DNA from: Planctomycetaceae bacterium
GTDB lineage: Bacteria > Planctomycetota > Planctomycetia > Pirellulales > Pirellulaceae
Assembly: GCA_002726515.1 (NCBI GenBank)
Contig: PBTE01000041.1
Span: 1-64,000, forward strand
DNA length: 64,000 nucleotides
Direction: 5' to 3'
Under the pieces are notes generated by a model. It was given only the letters and a program-made list of their open reading frames with translations, ran no database searches and was not told where the DNA came from. This document shows positions 1-9,467 of the stretch, piece after piece (position 1 is the stretch's first letter; each line of letters begins with the position of its first letter). The translations under genes were made by a program, and so were the position numbers.

Positions 1-2
1 AC

Positions 3-107
3 TCCGGAGCCGCTGGCGTTCCTGAGCCGTCCTCGATGGTTCTGTGCATGCTTGGCTTGGTGTTCGGAAGCGGGATTGCCTTCTGTCGCAAACGACTCTG
101 GTCGTAA
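3..107 (+). CDS. 3' end of a PEP-CTERM sorted protein (partial, enters from the left edge)
   Basis: Only the last 34 codons are in the window. They read GVPEPSS, then a hydrophobic stretch (MVLCMLGLVFGSGIAF), then a basic tail CRKRLWS and a TAA stop. This is the classical tripartite PEP-CTERM signal recognised by exosortase, which places proteins in or through the outer envelope, usually in exopolysaccharide-producing bacteria. The function of the mature part is unknown because it lies outside the window. A strong intrinsic terminator follows 33 bp after the stop, which supports this being a real gene end. A second PEP-CTERM protein lies at 3079-3900. Confidence 0.75.
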   Translation, partial: SGAAGVPEPSSMVLCMLGLVFGSGIAFCRKRLWS

Positions 108-140
108 ACGGCTAAGTTTGTAACTTGATTGTGTCTCCTA

Positions 141-176
141 AACGGGGTGAAGTCTGGCGACTTCACCCCGTTTTTT
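141..176 (+). terminator. Rho-independent terminator of the PEP-CTERM gene
   Basis: A perfect 13-bp stem (ACGGGGTGAAGTC pairing with GACTTCACCCCGT) closes a four-base loop TGGC and is followed directly by a run of six T. This is the clearest intrinsic terminator in the window and ends the gene entering from the left. Confidence 0.9.
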
Positions 177-307
177 ATTGCAATATCTTTTCACCCTCTG
201 AACCAGACATGAGCCACCATGGGGCCAAAAACGCCTGAAGGAAGTGAGTTCTCAAATAATCGCCCCCGCTGAAAGTCTCAGGAAGATCCTCGCCAATCAG
301 GGGGACA

Positions 308-728
308 TTGGCGCGCAAGCGGCGCGGCTTTGTGGTCATCGCTCCGGCAACCCGTGGCCTGGCCGCAGAGGTCTCCATACCGGATCCCAAGCGGCGTCAC
401 GGCAATCGTCCCTGCCGAGCCCAGCTGATCCACTGCCTGCTCGCAGGACGCACTCCCATCCGAACGGGTCTGGGATATGCAACGCCTGCTGGATTGGGCC
501 GCAAAACATCCCTTGGTTGATCCCAGGCGGATCGTGATGACCGGCAATTCCGGCGGCGGAGTCATTTTCACCGCCTACACCGCCGCGGTTGACCAGCGGA
601 TCCAGGCGGCGATCGCCTACGATTGCTGCCTGGTCCCCGGGCTGCGCGACTGGGGCGACGGCGGGCACCGCTTTTACCCCGCGAAGATGTGGCCCTTCAT
701 TGAAAATGCGATCGCTGAAAAGCAGTAG
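308..728 (+). pseudogene. Frameshifted remnant of an alpha/beta-hydrolase (acetyl-xylan-esterase-like)
   Basis: Two reading frames together give one recognisable protein. Frame 2 from a TTG at 308 reads RGFVVIAPATRGLAAE and continues to LLAGRTPI. The homology then moves to frame 3 near position 465 (ERVWDMQRLLDW, then RRIVMTGNSGGG with the GxSxG nucleophile elbow) and ends at 728. The shift costs one base, and no single ORF covers both halves. The N-terminal third and the segment carrying the catalytic Asp and His are missing or unrecognisable. The family comprises secreted or cytosolic esterases of plant-polymer or antibiotic esters. It is best read as a decayed gene. Confidence 0.6.
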
Positions 729-1003
729 CAAGGCAGCGAACAGCCCACGGACACGTTCCGGGAACGGCATCAGCCGGCCTGCTGATCGTGGGCCGATACA
801 GCGGCGATCCACCGAGATCCCTGGGGCCATGAATGTCCCTGCTGATGATGGTGCTGGGAATCGACCGGTCGTGGGACGGCACGCGGGGGCGTGCGGGACG
901 CACCGATGAACTCGGCGAATTGACACACCACGCCTCTTGCCGAATAATCTCACGTCCAAGCAGCCATTGATTTCGTAGTTGCACATCGAGGTTTCGATCC
1001 AGC

Positions 1004-1945
1004 ATGCCACTCGATCAGTCCAGTCGCGTTGTGATCGCCGGAGGATCCAGCTTCCTGGGCCGCAGCCTCGCCCGCCACCTGCATCAACGCCATGGTGCGA
1101 CCGTGACGCTCCTGTCGCGCAATGAACCGGCGGAGACCGGTCCCTGGGAATTCGTGCCCTGGGATGCACGCACTCTCGGTGACTGGCAGAACACACTGGA
1201 CGGATCGGACGCCCTGTTCAATCTTGCGGGACGTACTGTGGATTGCATCAAGACGCCCGATCACAAGGACGAGATCCTGCGATCGCGGGTCGAGTCGACG
1301 CGGATTCTGGGCACGGCAATGCAGCGGGCGACCCAACCGCCACCAGTCTGGATCCAGATGTCCACCGCGCACATTTACGGAGATCCACCCAGCCTTGTGT
1401 GTGATGAATCCTCGGCGACCGGCACGGGACTGGCTCCCGAAGTCGGCCTGGCCTGGGAACGAACTTTCAACGACGTCCGGCCCGAGGGCGTTCGCGGAGT
1501 CATTCTGCGTACAAGTTTCGTGATTGGTCATGGCGGAGGGGCATTGCCACGGCTGAGCGTGCTGGCACGACTGGGACTGGGCGGCCAGGTGGGACATGGC
1601 AGACAAGGAATGAGTTGGCTGCACCAGGAAGACATGAACCGCATCTTCGAACGGTCGATCATCGAGGATTCGATGCAGGGGGTGTACGTCGCGACAGCTC
1701 CACACCCGGTGTCCAATTCCGTTTTCATGAGCAGCTTGCGGAAGGCGGTCGGTATGCCGATCGGATTACCCACCTTCTCCTGGATGGTTCGGATCGGTGC
1801 TCCACTTTTCATGCGAACCGACCCCGAACTGGCACTCTATGGTCGATACTGCGTGCCCAGCCGGCTGGAGCAGGAAGGCTATCGTTTCGAGTTTCCTGAA
1901 CTCGGCCCCGCTCTGGTGGATCTGCTTGCCAAACGCGGCAAATGA
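1004..1945 (+). CDS. TIGR01777/YfcH-like NAD(P)-dependent epimerase
   Basis: The 313-residue protein is the usual length for the family. It has an N-terminal Rossmann motif GGSSFLG near residues 11-17 (GxxGxxG form), FNLAGRTV after beta-4, STAHIYG in the catalytic region, and a C-terminal DUF1731-like segment ([33 protein letters not shown], split here as [18 protein letters not shown] and [15 protein letters not shown]). Proteins of this family are extended SDRs annotated as nucleoside-diphosphate-sugar epimerases, but their substrate is not established. The gene looks intact although both neighbours are decayed. Its stop overlaps the ATG of the flippase remnant downstream. Function beyond SDR is unknown. 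Confidence 0.85.
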   Translation: MPLDQSSRVVIAGGSSFLGRSLARHLHQRHGATVTLLSRNEPAETGPWEFVPWDARTLGDWQNTLDGSDALFNLAGRTVDCIKTPDHKDEILRSRVESTRILGTAMQRATQPPPVWIQMSTAHIYGDPPSLVCDESSATGTGLAPEVGLAWERTFNDVRPEGVRGVILRTSFVIGHGGGALPRLSVLARLGLGGQVGHGRQGMSWLHQEDMNRIFERSIIEDSMQGVYVATAPHPVSNSVFMSSLRKAVGMPIGLPTFSWMVRIGAPLFMRTDPELALYGRYCVPSRLEQEGYRFEFPELGPALVDLLAKRGK

Positions 1946-2325
1946 GCGACGGTCTCGATTTTAGGTGCGGCTGGTCACCCGTTTTCCGCGGCGATCCCCA
2001 CGATCGCTGGTTCATCAAGGAATACTACTCGGCGAGTGAAGTCGGAATCTACGCGCTGGGCTACCGCTTTGGCGAAATCATGACCTTCGTCGTAACGGCG
2101 TTCCAACTCTCCTGCCCGCAATTCATCTTCCGAAATCAGAAGCAAGAGAATGCCCCCGAGCTCTAGACCCGGATGGCGATCTACTATATCGCCTTTCTAC
2201 TCTCCCTCTGGGTCGGTCTCTCGGCGTTCAGCGAGAATCTGATCCACATCATGGCTACACCACCATTTTACGCCGCCGCCGGAGCCGTCCCCATCATCAC
2301 CTTTGCTCTCGCCCTCAACGCGGAC
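1942..2325 (+). pseudogene. Remnant of a Wzx-type polysaccharide flippase
   Basis: The frame reads DRWFIKEYYSASEVGIYALGYRFGEIM, which is typical of the middle of MATE/MOP-superfamily O-antigen or EPS flippases (shown as DRWFIKEYYSASEVG and IYALGYRFGEIM). After an in-frame TAG at 2164-2166 it continues in the same frame as further membrane-like sequence (MAIYYIAFLLSLWVGLSAF, then a second hydrophobic stretch) to about 2325. Only about 120 of an expected 400-500 residues are present, without the N-terminal helices. The remnant runs straight into PQQ-propeller sequence in another frame, so it is an internal fragment left by deletion or recombination. Confidence 0.6.
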
Positions 2326-2768
2326 TCTGGGCGCTCGATCCCATCGACGGATCACTGAAATGGGATAGCCCCTTCGTGCCGCCGGTCCGACAGATGATCC
2401 AATCGCCCGCCGCCCTGGGCTCGGACGGAACACTGTATTTTGGGGCTTCGAAAAAGAAGTCCGTCACGTTCTGGGCCCTGAATCCCGATGAAACCGTCAA
2501 GTGGCAGTACGACCACATCGTTCGCGGAAAGTACTCGAACAACCAGGCCGCCGTCGACAGTGGCGATTTCGTCTACGGGGCCTTTGGGAAGTATGTCTTC
2601 GCGTTCGATGGTGCGGGCCACAGCGCAGGAGGAAGCCAGGTACTCTGGCAGATCCGGAATCGTGGCAGCATTCAATCCGGCGTCATGCTCGGCGGAGACG
2701 AGTCGCTGTACTTCGGATCCGGCAAATACCTCATCAAGCTCGTTTCGCGCGATCCTGCCAGCAACTAA
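2322..2768 (+). pseudogene. C-terminal fragment of a PQQ-like beta-propeller protein
   Basis: From about 2328 the frame reads WALDPIDGSLKWDSPF, GSDGTLYFGASKKK, FVYGAFGKYVFAFD and DESLYFGSGKYLIKL. These are successive WD40/PQQ-like blades (W-x-L-[DN]-P-x-x-G and G-x-[LV]-Y-x-G). The sequence has no start codon at the N-terminal end of the homology and lacks a signal peptide, and its left border is the flippase remnant. Intact family members are exported propeller proteins (outer-membrane assembly BamB-like, or PQQ dehydrogenases). The C-terminal stop at 2766-2768 may be the original one. An ATG at about 2394 could start a 125-residue ORF, but this would not fold as a propeller. Confidence 0.6.
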
Positions 2769-3078
2769 AACCCACCAACGAACCGAATCCGGGTTCAGGT
2801 GGCGGATTCAAACTGCTGTTTCCCAATCCGGGCGCACCTTGCACAAACTCGACTTCCGACCGATTAATATCCTGCCACTGTGGGTATCAGCCAGAATTCT
2901 CTCTACCCTGTACTTAGACTGACCGCGAAGAAACGTGCCTTCGTTTCTCTTTCTGAACAAGTATTTGTGGTCACCCGTTTGCTGTTGACCCTTTGGCCCT
3001 GCACCAATTGACTGACTCGAATGCGTTTGACCCCTGTCAGCTATTTCGGCACATCCACCAACTGACACGCTCCGTAGA
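2769..3078. other. Spacer between convergent gene ends
   Basis: There is no credible ORF, and no T-tract terminator is visible for either side. The short ORFs here have no recognisable motif. Confidence 0.6.
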
Positions 3079-3900
3079 TCAACAGGGGTTCATTACGGTC
3101 CCGCCGCATCGCCGAGTGCAAAAGCAACAGCAGATCCAGCCGAGCATCCACAGCATTAGACTTGCCGGCTCAGGAACACCAGTATGAGCTTCTGTGAACG
3201 TCGTTGCCACGGTGAGATTATCGATCTTCTGAAACGTGTTTCCCGTACTCTGGCGGAAAGCATACTGAACCATGGCATTGGAGACCATCGAGTCGGTGGC
3301 CGTGATGCTGGCACTCATCTGATTGAGAGGATCAATCCACAGGCTCTTTTCTCCCGAATCAAAGTCGTAAGAGTGCACCACTCTATAATTCGTGCCGTAG
3401 GTCAGGTCGGATCCCCAGAAGGCCTCCCCATCTGTGTCCGTGATACTGCTGTCGCCAGATAAGGAAATCGTAAAATCGCCGCTGGACTGGGAGGCCGTGA
3501 CCCACACACGACTGTTAAATGTGTTGCCTGAACTCTTGAAATGGGCAAAGTAAGTGCTGCTGGCTGACAAAGAACCCGTCACCGTCAGATCGAAACCAGC
3601 AAAAATTGTGTCACCGGGCCCTACAGCGACACCCCAGTCAGAACTCACATCTTCGCCGGATCCGGCGCTTTGCTCGAGAGTCACGGCTCCGTCGACAACT
3701 TGAATTGCCTTGTTGCCGGCACCGCTGTGTGCAAACCAGGCGGTTCCCGGTCCCGGATTTGGAATTTGACTCAGAAAGTTCCCATCTGGATGTGTAAAGT
3801 TCTCCTGGAGAAGAATGGTTGCGTCAGCCATTGCTGGCAAGGCACCGAACACCACTGCAATAAGCCTGAGGGTAAAACCAAAGCAGAGACTCTTTCTCAT
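3079..3900 (-). CDS. Secreted PEP-CTERM sorting-domain protein
   Basis: The 273-residue protein has an N-terminal signal peptide (MRKSLCFGF, hydrophobic core, ALPAMADA cleavage region near residue 26). Its Ser/Thr/Gly-rich body looks like a beta-sandwich lectin or laminin-G type domain: LLQENFTHPDGNF, WFAHSGAG, FAGFDLTVTG, KIDNLTVATTF. The C-terminus is GVPEPASLMLWMLGWICCC followed by an Arg/Cys tail, a PEP-CTERM signal for exosortase. The tail continues about ten residues past the Arg cluster, longer than usual. A good Shine-Dalgarno (AAGGAGA, 5-6 nt from the ATG) supports the start. The role is probably extracellular or surface matrix, but no enzyme motif is seen. No exosortase gene is in the window. 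Confidence 0.85.
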   Translation of the reverse strand: MRKSLCFGFTLRLIAVVFGALPAMADATILLQENFTHPDGNFLSQIPNPGPGTAWFAHSGAGNKAIQVVDGAVTLEQSAGSGEDVSSDWGVAVGPGDTIFAGFDLTVTGSLSASSTYFAHFKSSGNTFNSRVWVTASQSSGDFTISLSGDSSITDTDGEAFWGSDLTYGTNYRVVHSYDFDSGEKSLWIDPLNQMSASITATDSMVSNAMVQYAFRQSTGNTFQKIDNLTVATTFTEAHTGVPEPASLMLWMLGWICCCFCTRRCGGTVMNPC

Positions 3901-4334
3901 TCGGTTCTCCTTTTCACCATAGCAACGACTGGCAAACTCGAACCTTATACTATCCGATAACAGTGCCCGATCAAGACAGAAAAACCTTTCATTACAACAT
4001 CCACCTCGGGGATGGGAAATTGGTTTTTACGACTCGCCGGGGCAGACCTTTGACCAACCCTTTGGACACGATTTTTCTTGAAAGATCCGACAAGACGTGT
4101 GACTTTCAAAACGCACGCCCGACCAGGCACGCTGCGGTACACTGATGACACAAACTCGCTGACCAGAGATAAGAGGATACGGGCGATTCAAGCGTTGCAG
4201 GGACATCGCAAGCTGAACAGCACCCCGTATTATGCCTAGATCAACTCCAATGGCAAACCATGACATTCGTCGATTGCCTTACTGTGCGCGACACATTCAG
4301 CAAGTCAACTGCTACATTTCGTCAACATGTCGAC
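3901..4334. other. Spacer upstream of the PEP-CTERM gene
   Basis: It contains the promoter region of the minus-strand PEP-CTERM gene (a TATAAG-like -10 near 3945 without a convincing -35) and, on the plus strand, the integrase-like scrap listed separately at 4141-4239. No intact gene is seen. Confidence 0.5.
4141..4239 (+). pseudogene. Possible scrap of a tyrosine recombinase C-terminus
   Basis: One plus-strand frame ending at TAG 4237-4239 reads TRDKRIRAIQALQGHRKLN followed by STPYYA. The pattern I-[RQ]-x-[IL]-Q-x-L-x-G-H-[KR]-x-[LI]-x-[ST]-T-x-x-Y resembles the catalytic HxxR/GH...Y end of phage-type integrases. Only about 33 residues are present and there is no start codon, so the call rests on pattern similarity alone. 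Confidence 0.3.
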
Positions 4335-7300
4335 TCACCGGGCAATCCCGGATTTCCGCAGTTCGTCCACACAGTTGATAATGAACTGCTGATCATGCAT
4401 GCAACGGAAGTGGAGTTCAAGCAGAAGGAAAAATCCTTTGAGGCGACCCGTGACATGACGTTTCATCTCGAATTTTTCCACCGCCACATCGATCTCCTGC
4501 AATTGGCCCGGGCTGACGTAGCGGTCTAATTTAGTCTCCCTGCTCAAGCTGAGCCCCCTCCTTTCCGGGGCAATCACCGTGACAGATGTCGAGGGAGGCA
4601 GCACTTGCGGACTGTACATGGAGGCGCGCAAGAAAGCGTAAGACTGGACATACAACACATCTTGCAGATATTGAATGTCCAGCTTGTTGTCCAGTTTTTC
4701 AGCACATTTGCGACAGATGAAGTCGACGCGGTCTTCGTACTGATCCTTCGGATAGCGTTTTAATTCAGAATAGTCTTCGAGGACACGGATCCCTGTGTCG
4801 AGTTCCATGAAGATCAAGTACAGCCATAGATTCTCGGAGAAACCGGTGAACTTCTTGAAAGTCTTGGCAATGCTCACCTCTCGCTCGCGTTCGGTATTCA
4901 TTGGTAAACCCAAACCGATCATTCTCCCGTAGGCCCAGGGAGTCACCATTCTCAGGAGGGACTTAGGCAGGAACTTCAGGACTGCGTTGGTCCACGTCAC
5001 CATCCAGTCGAATCCGTCACGGCAACCGTTCCAACCGGGAAAGAAAGGGTCTAAGAGAATACATTTTTCAACGACCTCACCACGGCGAATCAAATGTTCG
5101 GCCGTTCCCCACAACCAAGTGCTACCCTGCGAATAGCTCATTAAAGTGTACGGTCCGCGGGGTTGCCTGCTCTGAACTGCATTGGCATAAATCTCCATCC
5201 AGGATTCAAAATCGAGCGAGCGGGTATGGCGGTCACCGACCAGATAAGGGTCCAATACACCGATCATGGGTCGCACAGCATCCACCTGTGACAACATTTC
5301 GTTGTAACACGAGGTTGTCCCGGCAACCGTCGGAAACAAAAACACCGGTGGCTGCGAAGGCTCCGAACCTTTCTTGAGCACAACCAGGATTTTTTCAGCA
5401 TCTGAAGCATTCGCACCAGACGCCTCATTCACGCTTGACAATGCTAGTCCACGGACGTGCTCAGCCAGCTCGACAATTGCCCCGTGCTGCATGATTTGCA
5501 TGGCATTCATCTTCAGATCGAAGGCCTTGTTCGCCAACATAACCATTTCCATCCAGGAGAGTGAGTCCCCACCCAATTCGAAAAAGTTATCGCCGCGTCC
5601 AAGGTTCTGCGTCGACAGAACCTCGGACCAAATCTCAAACAATTTTTCTTCTGTCTCATTCTGTGGCCCCGCTTGTTCGACAGCAGTTAGTGCTTTGATA
5701 CTGGACGATGTGAGTGTCTCCTTGTCAATGCTGCCCTGCGCGGTGAAGGGAACCTCGGGAATGCAAATAAAATTTGGCCGCAGAGATGCGTTTTCAAGTG
5801 TCGCCACATCAATGCATTGTTCCGGTGTAAAGAACACACAAAGTGAATGAAGACCAAGATCCGCAATGTCCACCCCAAATCGCGCCAGTTCCGGATGGTG
5901 CAGATTGATACCAACACAAATTGATCGTTGCTGGGTGAAATCAAGTAATGCTTTAAGAATGAAGATCCCCTGGTTCTTGTCGATCGGACAGACCCAGGGT
6001 GCAAAACCGAGTGTCTTGTCACGACCTCCGATTCCTGTATTTTCCCAAATGGACCAGACGTAGATACGGCTATCGACACCATCGCTTTGCTGAAACTCGG
6101 AGAACACCTCCTGGAACGCGCAGCAACCGGAATAGGCGGCCAAGCCTTGCCCGGCAAAGAACGAAGCGACGGAACCAAAATGTAGAAACGTCGGCTTGTG
6201 TTCACTCGAAGAAAACTTCTTCAAAACATGGTGCAAGTCGATAGAACCCTGAACTTTGGTCCTCGTCGCATCGGCAAATGTCTGGGAATCAAGTTCCGAC
6301 ACTCGCTGGCGGGAATAGTGACCTGCCAAATGAACCACTCCCAGCAAAGGTTTACCACTGTGACGGAGGAACCCGGCCACCTGTTGTTCCAGTTTTCGAC
6401 GATCTGTTCCCAGATCGACTTGGGCGTAGGACACTCGTGAACCACCGCCCTCAGCTTTCCAACCCAAAACACGCAGTCGCTCATCTTCATCTCCGCTGCG
6501 ACCCAAAATGAGGACTGACGTGTCTTCGACTTCAAGGATCAGCTTCACGACTTCCATGCCGATCGCACCTAGACCTCCCGTCACGATGTAAACACCACCC
6601 CTGGAAAAATAACGGGCACCGCCTTCCACGCTGTCCGCCACCTCAGAAGCCAGGATTTTGCCGATGCTTTCGTATCGCTTGACGTGCCTCTCGCCACGGC
6701 GGATCGCCACTTCCTGATCCGCATGGTGGCAGCGAAACTCGGTCTGTAGCGTTTCCGCTACTGCCGATGGGTCCGCCAGCAGCTGCGAATCGACATCCAT
6801 TTGCACCACTTTTTTGACATACGCGAGTTCGGCATTCAGAGCCTTGGTGATTCCCAAAAGGCAGCCCGTTTGTGCCAGGTATTCCGGGTCAACTCGGTCA
6901 GCAGAATCGACCAGGCACGCACCTGCGGTGAGAACGTACAACTCAACTTCTGCTTGGACACCGTCTAGAAGTTGACCCAGTTGGATCAGACCTTCGTAGA
7001 GATTTTCGGTGGCTGTTGCCGAGCAGGGCCAAGCAAAAACAATTCGCCACACACGATCCTGGTCCGACTCGACAAGTTCGCGGCACCGTTGCCAGGTGTC
7101 CGCCGTCCAATCGGAAAAAACATTCTTGGTACCGAGCTGTTTTGCGATTTCACATCCAGACTGCTGAAACACGACCGTGTCGCACGGTTCTAATTCTTTG
7201 TGGACATTGACTGCATCCCGTCGCTGCCAGACCACTCGGCCATACCAATCAGGAGTACAAACACCCTGTTGCTGAAGGCTTTGCTGGAGAGTGTCACAAA

Positions 7301-9467
7301 TATCAGAATAGGCTCCTTTGAGAAATGCTTTTTTGAACGCACCTCGCTGAATTTTCCCGCTCGTCGTTTTATGAAATTGGGAAGTGGACACTGGCACGAC
7401 AAAATCCGGATTCACACCAAATGAACTGGCAACGTGGCTGTGAATCCGGGCCACGACTTTCTTGAGCTTGGGTAGCAGAACCCCTTTTGAAAGATTCGAG
7501 AGAACAATTTCGGGTACGATCTTTGAGTCCGGCACAAAAAAGACAAGGACAGCCTCCGTGCCCGAAGCGTCAGAATGCACACTGGTGGCCGCGACAAAAG
7601 ATGGGACACACCCTTCTAATTCCGCAATGCTGTCTTCGATTTCATAGGCGTAAAAGTTGGCTCCGCGAACGATGATCTGCTCTTTCGCCCTTCCAGTAAG
7701 GGTCAGACGGTCATCGCGAATAAAACCCAAGTCGCCACTATCGAACCACCCGTCTCCCGGAAAACACTCGGCGTTAGCTTGGGGATTCTCATGATAGCCC
7801 TGCATCACACAGGCCCCCCGTATCTGAAGATGCCCCACCTGGTTCTCCCGGAGAACTTTATCACTCGCTCCCTGGGTGATCCTGATTTCCACTCCGGGAC
7901 TGGGAGGGCCAAGGTCGATCACCTGTAGGCTTTCCGATTCCACCGTATGTTCATCGGCGATCACGATGTTCGGAAGTTTTGATTTGAGAATTGTGTGTAC
8001 ACTGACTCCTGGCGTACCGTAATCGTTAGCATATGTCATACAGGTGCACACTTCGGCCATACCGAATGCGGGCTGCATGACTTCTGCTTCTAATCCGCTG
8101 AGACGCAAAAAGTCGTCACACACTTCCGCGGTGACCTGTTCTCCGGCATTCATCAGTTTCTTTACACAACTCAGGTCCCACTGAGGGGGCATTCCACCAC
8201 TTTCCGCTGCGAGCTTCTTGACGGCACTGACCAGCAGTTTAAATCCAAAATTAGGGCTCCAGGAGTAGTTGATCCGATGTTCCTGCATCAGGTCCAGCCA
8301 ACGAATTGGTTTCGCCAGTATTTCTGCGGTGGTCGCCTGATAAGACTGGCACGCCAGATACACGTCTTTGAGATGAAAAGTCAACATCGGCACCACGTGG
8401 TCAAAGGGGAGCCAATTCAGTGTGCGGTCCTCAGGAGTGTAGCCCACGTCAACCGTGCTGTGTTGAATATGAGCGATGATGGCGGCATGTGTTTCTGGAA
8501 TGCACTTGGGTGTACCTGTGCTGCCAGAAGTTAATTGGTAGAACAGGACGTCGTTTGCCGTGATAGAAGCTTCTTCACCTTCGTTGGACAGGTCCAGTTG
8601 TTCCACATCACAGATTATTGCCTCGGCAGGAAAAAGATCCTGGAGGTCCTGCACGTGGGATGCAGATGTCAGAACATGCCTGGCTCCCAAAAGCTTCCAG
8701 ACACCCAGTAACTTTTGAAAGACCGGATTGTCGGCCTCGTATCGGTTCGGAATCGCAATCGTCACGGGAATGATGCCACCCAGGGCACAACCCCAGAGGA
8801 CGTGAAAGTGTTCTCGTCGGTCAGCGATTTGAAGAGGCAGTGGATCCCCTTTTTTCAGTCCTATTTTTTGCAAACCATGCAGGGATTTTCGCGCGGCGTC
8901 GATCAGTTCGGCATAGGATTCGAAAGACTGTTCCCCTTCCTCCAGATAAGTGATACCCCGTTTGCCGGTGGCGGCGGTCTTCAATGCTTCAACAAGTGTC
9001 TTGTGATCAGGTCCTGACCACTGAAGTTGCGGACCCGCCGCGTAAGCTGGCTCGGAGACAACATCGTCGTTGTCCAGTTCCGGTCCGGACCGTTGTGAAT
9101 CGTCCGGTGTGTATCCACTGTACTGGTCCTTATAGAGAACTATTTGCTCCGGTTCGAAATACTCGCGTGCAACAGCGACAGATTTCATCTCGTTGGAGAG
9201 TGCCGATTGACAACGCTGGACAAGGTCCGGGTTGACAAAAGGATAGTCCGCAAGCAAGTCGAAATCAGGCACCCCTTCGCTGGTAACGGGAATGTGTTTG
9301 ACCAGCATCAGATCGGCGTTAGAATTGGCGCTCAAACTATTTAACTTCAATGCTTCACTCGTTGATTTTGGTACCACATAAGCACATTGGCGCTGCGGAT
9401 CAAATGCATACTCGACAATATCCTGGGCACACTCGTCGAACATTTTCTGGAGTTTGTCTGTAGCCAT
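4335..9467 (-). CDS. Megaenzyme: acyl-AMP ligase - ketoreductase - ACP - thioesterase
   Basis: The protein has 1710 residues. Residues 1-125 resemble a detached C-terminal end of an adenylation domain (IPVTSEGVPD). Residues 150-720 are an adenylate-forming ligase: LTSGSTGTPK at 312-321, FGMAEV near 468, GWFDSGDLGF near 573 and the A10 lysine in TTSGKIQR (K705). Residues 730-1200 are a PKS ketoreductase with its structural half first, then VTGGLGAIG at 962-970 and the Tyr at 1112; the usual Asn four residues later is Cys. An ACP has FFELGGDSL with Ser1302. A thioesterase occupies 1360-1710, with SYSQG at 1444-1448 (Ser1446) and DPFFPG. There is no KS, AT or condensation domain. It would activate an acyl or keto acid, reduce it on the ACP and release it by the TE. 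The gene has its own ATG and Shine-Dalgarno (AGGGA) and lies 680 bp beyond the main operon. Substrate unknown. Confidence 0.9.
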   Translation of the reverse strand: MATDKLQKMFDECAQDIVEYAFDPQRQCAYVVPKSTSEALKLNSLSANSNADLMLVKHIPVTSEGVPDFDLLADYPFVNPDLVQRCQSALSNEMKSVAVAREYFEPEQIVLYKDQYSGYTPDDSQRSGPELDNDDVVSEPAYAAGPQLQWSGPDHKTLVEALKTAATGKRGITYLEEGEQSFESYAELIDAARKSLHGLQKIGLKKGDPLPLQIADRREHFHVLWGCALGGIIPVTIAIPNRYEADNPVFQKLLGVWKLLGARHVLTSASHVQDLQDLFPAEAIICDVEQLDLSNEGEEASITANDVLFYQLTSGSTGTPKCIPETHAAIIAHIQHSTVDVGYTPEDRTLNWLPFDHVVPMLTFHLKDVYLACQSYQATTAEILAKPIRWLDLMQEHRINYSWSPNFGFKLLVSAVKKLAAESGGMPPQWDLSCVKKLMNAGEQVTAEVCDDFLRLSGLEAEVMQPAFGMAEVCTCMTYANDYGTPGVSVHTILKSKLPNIVIADEHTVESESLQVIDLGPPSPGVEIRITQGASDKVLRENQVGHLQIRGACVMQGYHENPQANAECFPGDGWFDSGDLGFIRDDRLTLTGRAKEQIIVRGANFYAYEIEDSIAELEGCVPSFVAATSVHSDASGTEAVLVFFVPDSKIVPEIVLSNLSKGVLLPKLKKVVARIHSHVASSFGVNPDFVVPVSTSQFHKTTSGKIQRGAFKKAFLKGAYSDICDTLQQSLQQQGVCTPDWYGRVVWQRRDAVNVHKELEPCDTVVFQQSGCEIAKQLGTKNVFSDWTADTWQRCRELVESDQDRVWRIVFAWPCSATATENLYEGLIQLGQLLDGVQAEVELYVLTAGACLVDSADRVDPEYLAQTGCLLGITKALNAELAYVKKVVQMDVDSQLLADPSAVAETLQTEFRCHHADQEVAIRRGERHVKRYESIGKILASEVADSVEGGARYFSRGGVYIVTGGLGAIGMEVVKLILEVEDTSVLILGRSGDEDERLRVLGWKAEGGGSRVSYAQVDLGTDRRKLEQQVAGFLRHSGKPLLGVVHLAGHYSRQRVSELDSQTFADATRTKVQGSIDLHHVLKKFSSSEHKPTFLHFGSVASFFAGQGLAAYSGCCAFQEVFSEFQQSDGVDSRIYVWSIWENTGIGGRDKTLGFAPWVCPIDKNQGIFILKALLDFTQQRSICVGINLHHPELARFGVDIADLGLHSLCVFFTPEQCIDVATLENASLRPNFICIPEVPFTAQGSIDKETLTSSSIKALTAVEQAGPQNETEEKLFEIWSEVLSTQNLGRGDNFFELGGDSLSWMEMVMLANKAFDLKMNAMQIMQHGAIVELAEHVRGLALSSVNEASGANASDAEKILVVLKKGSEPSQPPVFLFPTVAGTTSCYNEMLSQVDAVRPMIGVLDPYLVGDRHTRSLDFESWMEIYANAVQSRQPRGPYTLMSYSQGSTWLWGTAEHLIRRGEVVEKCILLDPFFPGWNGCRDGFDWMVTWTNAVLKFLPKSLLRMVTPWAYGRMIGLGLPMNTEREREVSIAKTFKKFTGFSENLWLYLIFMELDTGIRVLEDYSELKRYPKDQYEDRVDFICRKCAEKLDNKLDIQYLQDVLYVQSYAFLRASMYSPQVLPPSTSVTVIAPERRGLSLSRETKLDRYVSPGQLQEIDVAVEKFEMKRHVTGRLKGFFLLLELHFRCMHDQQFIINCVDELRKSGIAR

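Noticed and set aside
336-1196. Long minus-strand frame of 286 codons
   Set aside because: It covers both the esterase remnant and the epimerase on the other strand. Its composition (runs of Arg, Gly, Cys, His) is that of a shadow frame, and it has no motif.
950-1705. Minus-strand frame of 251 codons
   Set aside because: Antisense to the epimerase gene, with shadow-frame composition and no domain.
4338-4351. Hairpin CCGGGCAATCCCGG as terminator of the 1710-residue gene
   Set aside because: The stem is only 5 bp, overlaps the last codons and has no T-tract on the minus strand.
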